64,000 nucleotides of DNA from Microvirga aerophila (GTDB lineage: Bacteria > Pseudomonadota > Alphaproteobacteria > Rhizobiales > Beijerinckiaceae): the NCBI RefSeq assembly GCF_003332305.1, contig NZ_QOIO01000011.1, positions 62,001 to 126,000 on the forward strand. The letters are read 5' to 3'. A model generated the notes under the pieces. That model was not told the DNA's origin. It saw only the letters and a list, made by a program, of their open reading frames with translations, and searched no databases. Made by a program: the position numbers and the translations under genes. Position 1 is the first letter of the stretch, and each line of letters opens with the position of its first letter. Positions 61,425 through 64,000 of the stretch are shown piece after piece.

Positions 61425-63845
61425 TCAAAGCGCCTCCCGCCGCTCCTCGACGAAGAGGCTGAACACTAGGTCGCGCGCCGGCTGCGGGCGGCCGAAATAG
61501 TAGCCTTGCACCTCGGTGCACCCGGCAGCGCGCAACTGCTGGTACTGCTCTTCCGTCTCCACGCCTTCGGCCGTCGTGATCATTCCAAGGCTGGCGCCAA
61601 GGCGTGTGATCGAGTGGACGATGGCGAGGCAGTCCGCGCGGGACGTCAGCTCGCGCACGAATGACTGGTCGATCTTGATCTTGTCGAACGGGAAACTGCG
61701 CAGGTAGCTCAGCGACGAATAGCCTGTTCCGAAATCATCCATGGCGACGCACACGCCGAGTTCGCGCAACTGGTGCAGGGTCGCGACGGTCGTCTCGTTG
61801 TCCTGGAGCAGCACGGACTCCGTGATTTCGAGTTCAAGGCGGCTCGGGCTCAGCCCAGAGCGGGTCAGAGCCTTGTCGACGCTTTCGACGAGGGCCCTGT
61901 TCCTGAACTGAACCGGAGAGAGGTTGACGGCGACTTTGATGTCCTTCGGCCAATTCGCCGCCTCCGCGCAGGCTCGTTCGAGCACCCAGTCGCCCAAGGG
62001 GGCGATGAGGCCAATATCCTCCGCGACCGGGATAAACTCCGCCGGCGAGACCATGCCCCGCTCCGGATGCCGCCACCGAAGCAACGCCTCGAAACCGCTG
62101 ATCTCGTGCCGTCTGATGTTGATCTGCGGCTGATAATACAATTCGAACTCGTCGTTCGCGAGAGCCTTCCGCAAATCGGCCTCAAGGAGACGCCGCGCCT
62201 GGAGCTGCGCGTCCATCTCCGGCTCGAAGAACCGGTAGGTGCCGCGCCGGTCCGACTTGGCGCGGTAGAGAGCCAGATCCGCATGCTTCAGGAGCTGGTC
62301 CGGGGCCAGCTTCGCCTCATTGTCCAGGGCAATGCCGACGCTGGTGCCGATCACGATTTCCTGCCCGTCGATCTCATACGGCATGCCGACGATGTTGATG
62401 ATACGCGAGGCTAGCGACGCGCAGTCATGAGGTTCGTGAACCACGCATTGAAGCACCGCAAACTCGTCGCCTCCCAGGCGCGCCACGAGGTCCCCATCGC
62501 GGATGCAGCTGCGCAGACGGGCGGAGACCGCCTTGAGGAGAAGGTCGCCGGTTTCGTGACCAAGGGAGTCGTTCACGTCCTTGAAGCGGTCGAGGTCAAG
62601 GCAAAGAACCGCCAGCGAGTTGCCGCGCCGCTTAGCCGACGCGAGGGCCTGCTCGAGCCGCTCGCGGAAGAGAACCCGGTTGGCAAGATCGGTCAGCGCA
62701 TCGTGATGGGCCATATAGGCGATCTGCGACTCGGCGCGGCGGCGCTCCGTGATGTCCTCGTAGATGGCGATCCAACCACCTTCGGTCAGAGGCTGATGCG
62801 AGATCGAGAAGGTCTTGCCGCCTGGATCCTCCTGAATGAACGATGCCCCCCGGCCGGTCCGCATCAGATCTTCCTGTTCGGCAGAAATCTGCCGCAGGGC
62901 AGACGCGCCATGGGCCTGCCGGTGTTCGAGGGCGCCGATGAGGCTTTCCAAGGGGGTTCCGGGCTGGGCCGTGTCGTCGAGCCCGAACAACTCGGCGAAC
63001 CGTGCATTGTAGACGATCACCCGCTGGTCGGCGTCGACCATGCAGAGGCCATGGGACATGTTGTTGAGGGCAGCGTCGAAGCGCTCGTTCTGCGTGCGCA
63101 GCTCGAGCTCCTGCGCCTGCAGGACCTCGTTCCGGTTCTGCAGCTCGCGGTAGGCGAAGCTGAGGGCCTTATGGGCGTTCTCGAGTTCGCCGGAGGTCGT
63201 TTGAAGATCCTTGGTGAGAGAACGCAGCTCCTGGTGCGCGCGCCCGAGCAGATTGTTGTGCCAGCCAAGAAGCGCCATGAGGCCGATGCCGCATGCGATG
63301 AGACAGGCTGCAAGGCCGGAGAACAGCCAGTGAAGCCGGATGAGCTCCTGCTGGTCCGCCGCAACCAGCTGGCCGCCATAATGGTTGGCCGCAGAGGCAA
63401 GGCCTGCCAGGGGCATTTCATGCTCGCGCAGAAGCGCGTAGGCCTTTTCGGCGTTGCCAGGGGTATCGAGCTGCTCGATCAAGGGGTGAACAGCCGCCAA
63501 TACGTCGTTCAGGCCCTTGACGGTTGCCTGGCGCTCGGGATCGAGCTGTACGAAGGCCTCGAACTGCCCGTCGGTGAGAAGTTTGGACCGGCTGACGAGG
63601 ATATCGTAACGAAGCTGCACCTCGTCCTCATCCACGTCGCTGCCTGGGACCGAGAATGCGTTGAGACGCTGCTCCAGGCGCGCGAATTCGGACACCGCCT
63701 GGCTGGCCAGCCAGGCGATGTTGTAGCGGGAGATCTCTTTGAGCGCGTTCTGGCGCTCGACCACCAGGCTCGAGATATAGACAGCGGACAGGAGGAAGCT
63801 GGCGATGACGACAGCCAGCACCAGTTTGAGTGTGCGCAGCGACAA
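61425..63845 (-). CDS. PAS-GGDEF-EAL cyclic-di-GMP enzyme with periplasmic sensor
   Basis: An 806-residue dual-domain protein. TM helices at about 7-27 and 178-198 enclose a periplasmic helical sensor. A coiled coil (about 205-255) leads to a PAS domain (about 260-370). GGDEF is complete, GGDEF at 458-462, with the I-site RDGD at 449-452 exactly five residues before. EAL is complete: EAL at 586-588, DDFGTGYSSLSYL with two metal Asp near 706, AEGVET near 770. Both activities are possible on sequence. It is 31 bases downstream of a probable molybdopterin oxidoreductase gene, a pairing seen in other proteobacteria. Confidence 0.94.
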   Translation of the reverse strand: MSLRTLKLVLAVVIASFLLSAVYISSLVVERQNALKEISRYNIAWLASQAVSEFARLEQRLNAFSVPGSDVDEDEVQLRYDILVSRSKLLTDGQFEAFVQLDPERQATVKGLNDVLAAVHPLIEQLDTPGNAEKAYALLREHEMPLAGLASAANHYGGQLVAADQQELIRLHWLFSGLAACLIACGIGLMALLGWHNNLLGRAHQELRSLTKDLQTTSGELENAHKALSFAYRELQNRNEVLQAQELELRTQNERFDAALNNMSHGLCMVDADQRVIVYNARFAELFGLDDTAQPGTPLESLIGALEHRQAHGASALRQISAEQEDLMRTGRGASFIQEDPGGKTFSISHQPLTEGGWIAIYEDITERRRAESQIAYMAHHDALTDLANRVLFRERLEQALASAKRRGNSLAVLCLDLDRFKDVNDSLGHETGDLLLKAVSARLRSCIRDGDLVARLGGDEFAVLQCVVHEPHDCASLASRIINIVGMPYEIDGQEIVIGTSVGIALDNEAKLAPDQLLKHADLALYRAKSDRRGTYRFFEPEMDAQLQARRLLEADLRKALANDEFELYYQPQINIRRHEISGFEALLRWRHPERGMVSPAEFIPVAEDIGLIAPLGDWVLERACAEAANWPKDIKVAVNLSPVQFRNRALVESVDKALTRSGLSPSRLELEITESVLLQDNETTVATLHQLRELGVCVAMDDFGTGYSSLSYLRSFPFDKIKIDQSFVRELTSRADCLAIVHSITRLGASLGMITTAEGVETEEQYQQLRAAGCTEVQGYYFGRPQPARDLVFSLFVEERREAL

Positions 63846-63876
63846 TGGCTGTCCTCCAGAAACCGCCGTTAGACTG

Positions 63877-64000
63877 TCACTTCACGACGATCTTGGCGAC
63901 CTGCCAGACGGAGCGGCCGTAGAAAGTCTGATTCTTCAGCTCAGGCTTACTGTCGAAAGGATAGATAACGAAAAGCGGCCCCTTGTCGCGGACCGGCATG
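63877..64000 (-). CDS. C-terminal end of a molybdopterin-oxidoreductase-like protein, 5' end outside the window
   Basis: Frame open from the window edge to TGA at 63877-63879; the last 40 residues are visible: MPVRDKGPLFVIYPFDSKP and then ELKNQTFYGRSVWQVAKIV. The pattern GPLFVIYPFD followed by YGRSVWQ is the end of periplasmic Moco-binding oxidoreductase-like proteins (SUOX/YedY fold) that precede GGDEF proteins in other genomes. The ATG at 63999 is internal. Identification rests on a short tail only. Confidence 0.6.
   Translation of the reverse strand, partial: MPVRDKGPLFVIYPFDSKPELKNQTFYGRSVWQVAKIVVK

Noticed and set aside
62427..63872. A 481-residue rightward open frame over the GGDEF-EAL gene
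   Set aside because: No motif, and it lies fully antisense to a protein with intact GGDEF and EAL sites.

Overview
The window reads as chromosomal DNA of a GC-rich alphaproteobacterium of the order Hyphomicrobiales (Rhizobiales). A Methylobacteriaceae/Microvirga-like host is my best inference. It rests on the cluster xseA - DUF2093 - lpxK - waaA - DUF374 acyltransferase - DUF4170 - cysQ-like - ubiA, on Usg beside groESL, on cspA followed by DUF6481, on DUF3297 and DUF6894 proteins, and on a phasin. I see no phage, plasmid, transposon, CRISPR array, rRNA or tRNA; this is mostly core chromosome with small accessory insertions.

Layout. 1-5.7 kb: two M16 peptidase-family proteins (the first cut by the window edge), pgi and mutL. 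5.7-7.3 kb: three stand-alone receiver-domain proteins. 7.3-10.4 kb: rsmD and a long Arg-rich RluB-type pseudouridine synthase, divergent from tadA. 10.4-15.2 kb: a GH25 muramidase, a fluoroacetate-dehalogenase-like hydrolase, purD and an RTX calcium-binding protein. 15.4-22.4 kb: xseA, then a leftward block for Kdo transfer, lipid A 4'-kinase, acyl transfer and ubiquinone prenylation. 23-26.8 kb: rsmE and two different glutamate-cysteine-ligase-superfamily genes. 26.8-28.7 kb: a guanidine-II riboswitch upstream of a Gdx/SugE exporter and a diguanylate cyclase. 29.4-32.2 kb: an autotransporter whose signal peptide lies in another frame across a C6 tract. 32.6-38.7 kb: a methyltransferase, a YqaA-like protein, a hydrolase, cspA with small satellite proteins, and a YhiN flavoprotein. 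38.9-42.4 kb: ligD and ku (bacterial NHEJ). 44.6-48.4 kb: a TPP riboswitch followed by ykoF-ykoE-ykoD-ykoC. 48.4-53.6 kb: catalase, DoxX, aldo/keto reductase, XRE-cupin regulator, GNAT. 54.1-58.2 kb: groEL/groES, usg and SelO. 58.2-64 kb: an orphan TRAP binding protein, an HHE-like/phasin fusion, a GGDEF-EAL protein and the tail of a probable molybdopterin oxidoreductase.

Functional links. The lpxK-waaA-acyltransferase genes overlap by 1-4 bases and serve the outer membrane. ykoFEDC is a self-contained ECF importer for thiamine or its HMP moiety under TPP control. ku-ligD is a two-gene end-joining operon with an unusual cluster of GANTC (CcrM) sites in its upstream region. The guanidine riboswitch fits the identity of the SMR exporter and may also place the diguanylate cyclase 18 bases downstream under guanidine control.

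The most rewarding places for a second look are the tandem ACGR hairpins at 28.6 kb, the frame-disrupted autotransporter at 29.4 kb, the helically phased GANTC sites at 42.5 kb, the apparently leaderless XRE regulator at 52.08 kb, and the terminator-like hairpin inside the gshA leader at 25.36 kb. I found no multi-gene system that I would call wholly new.
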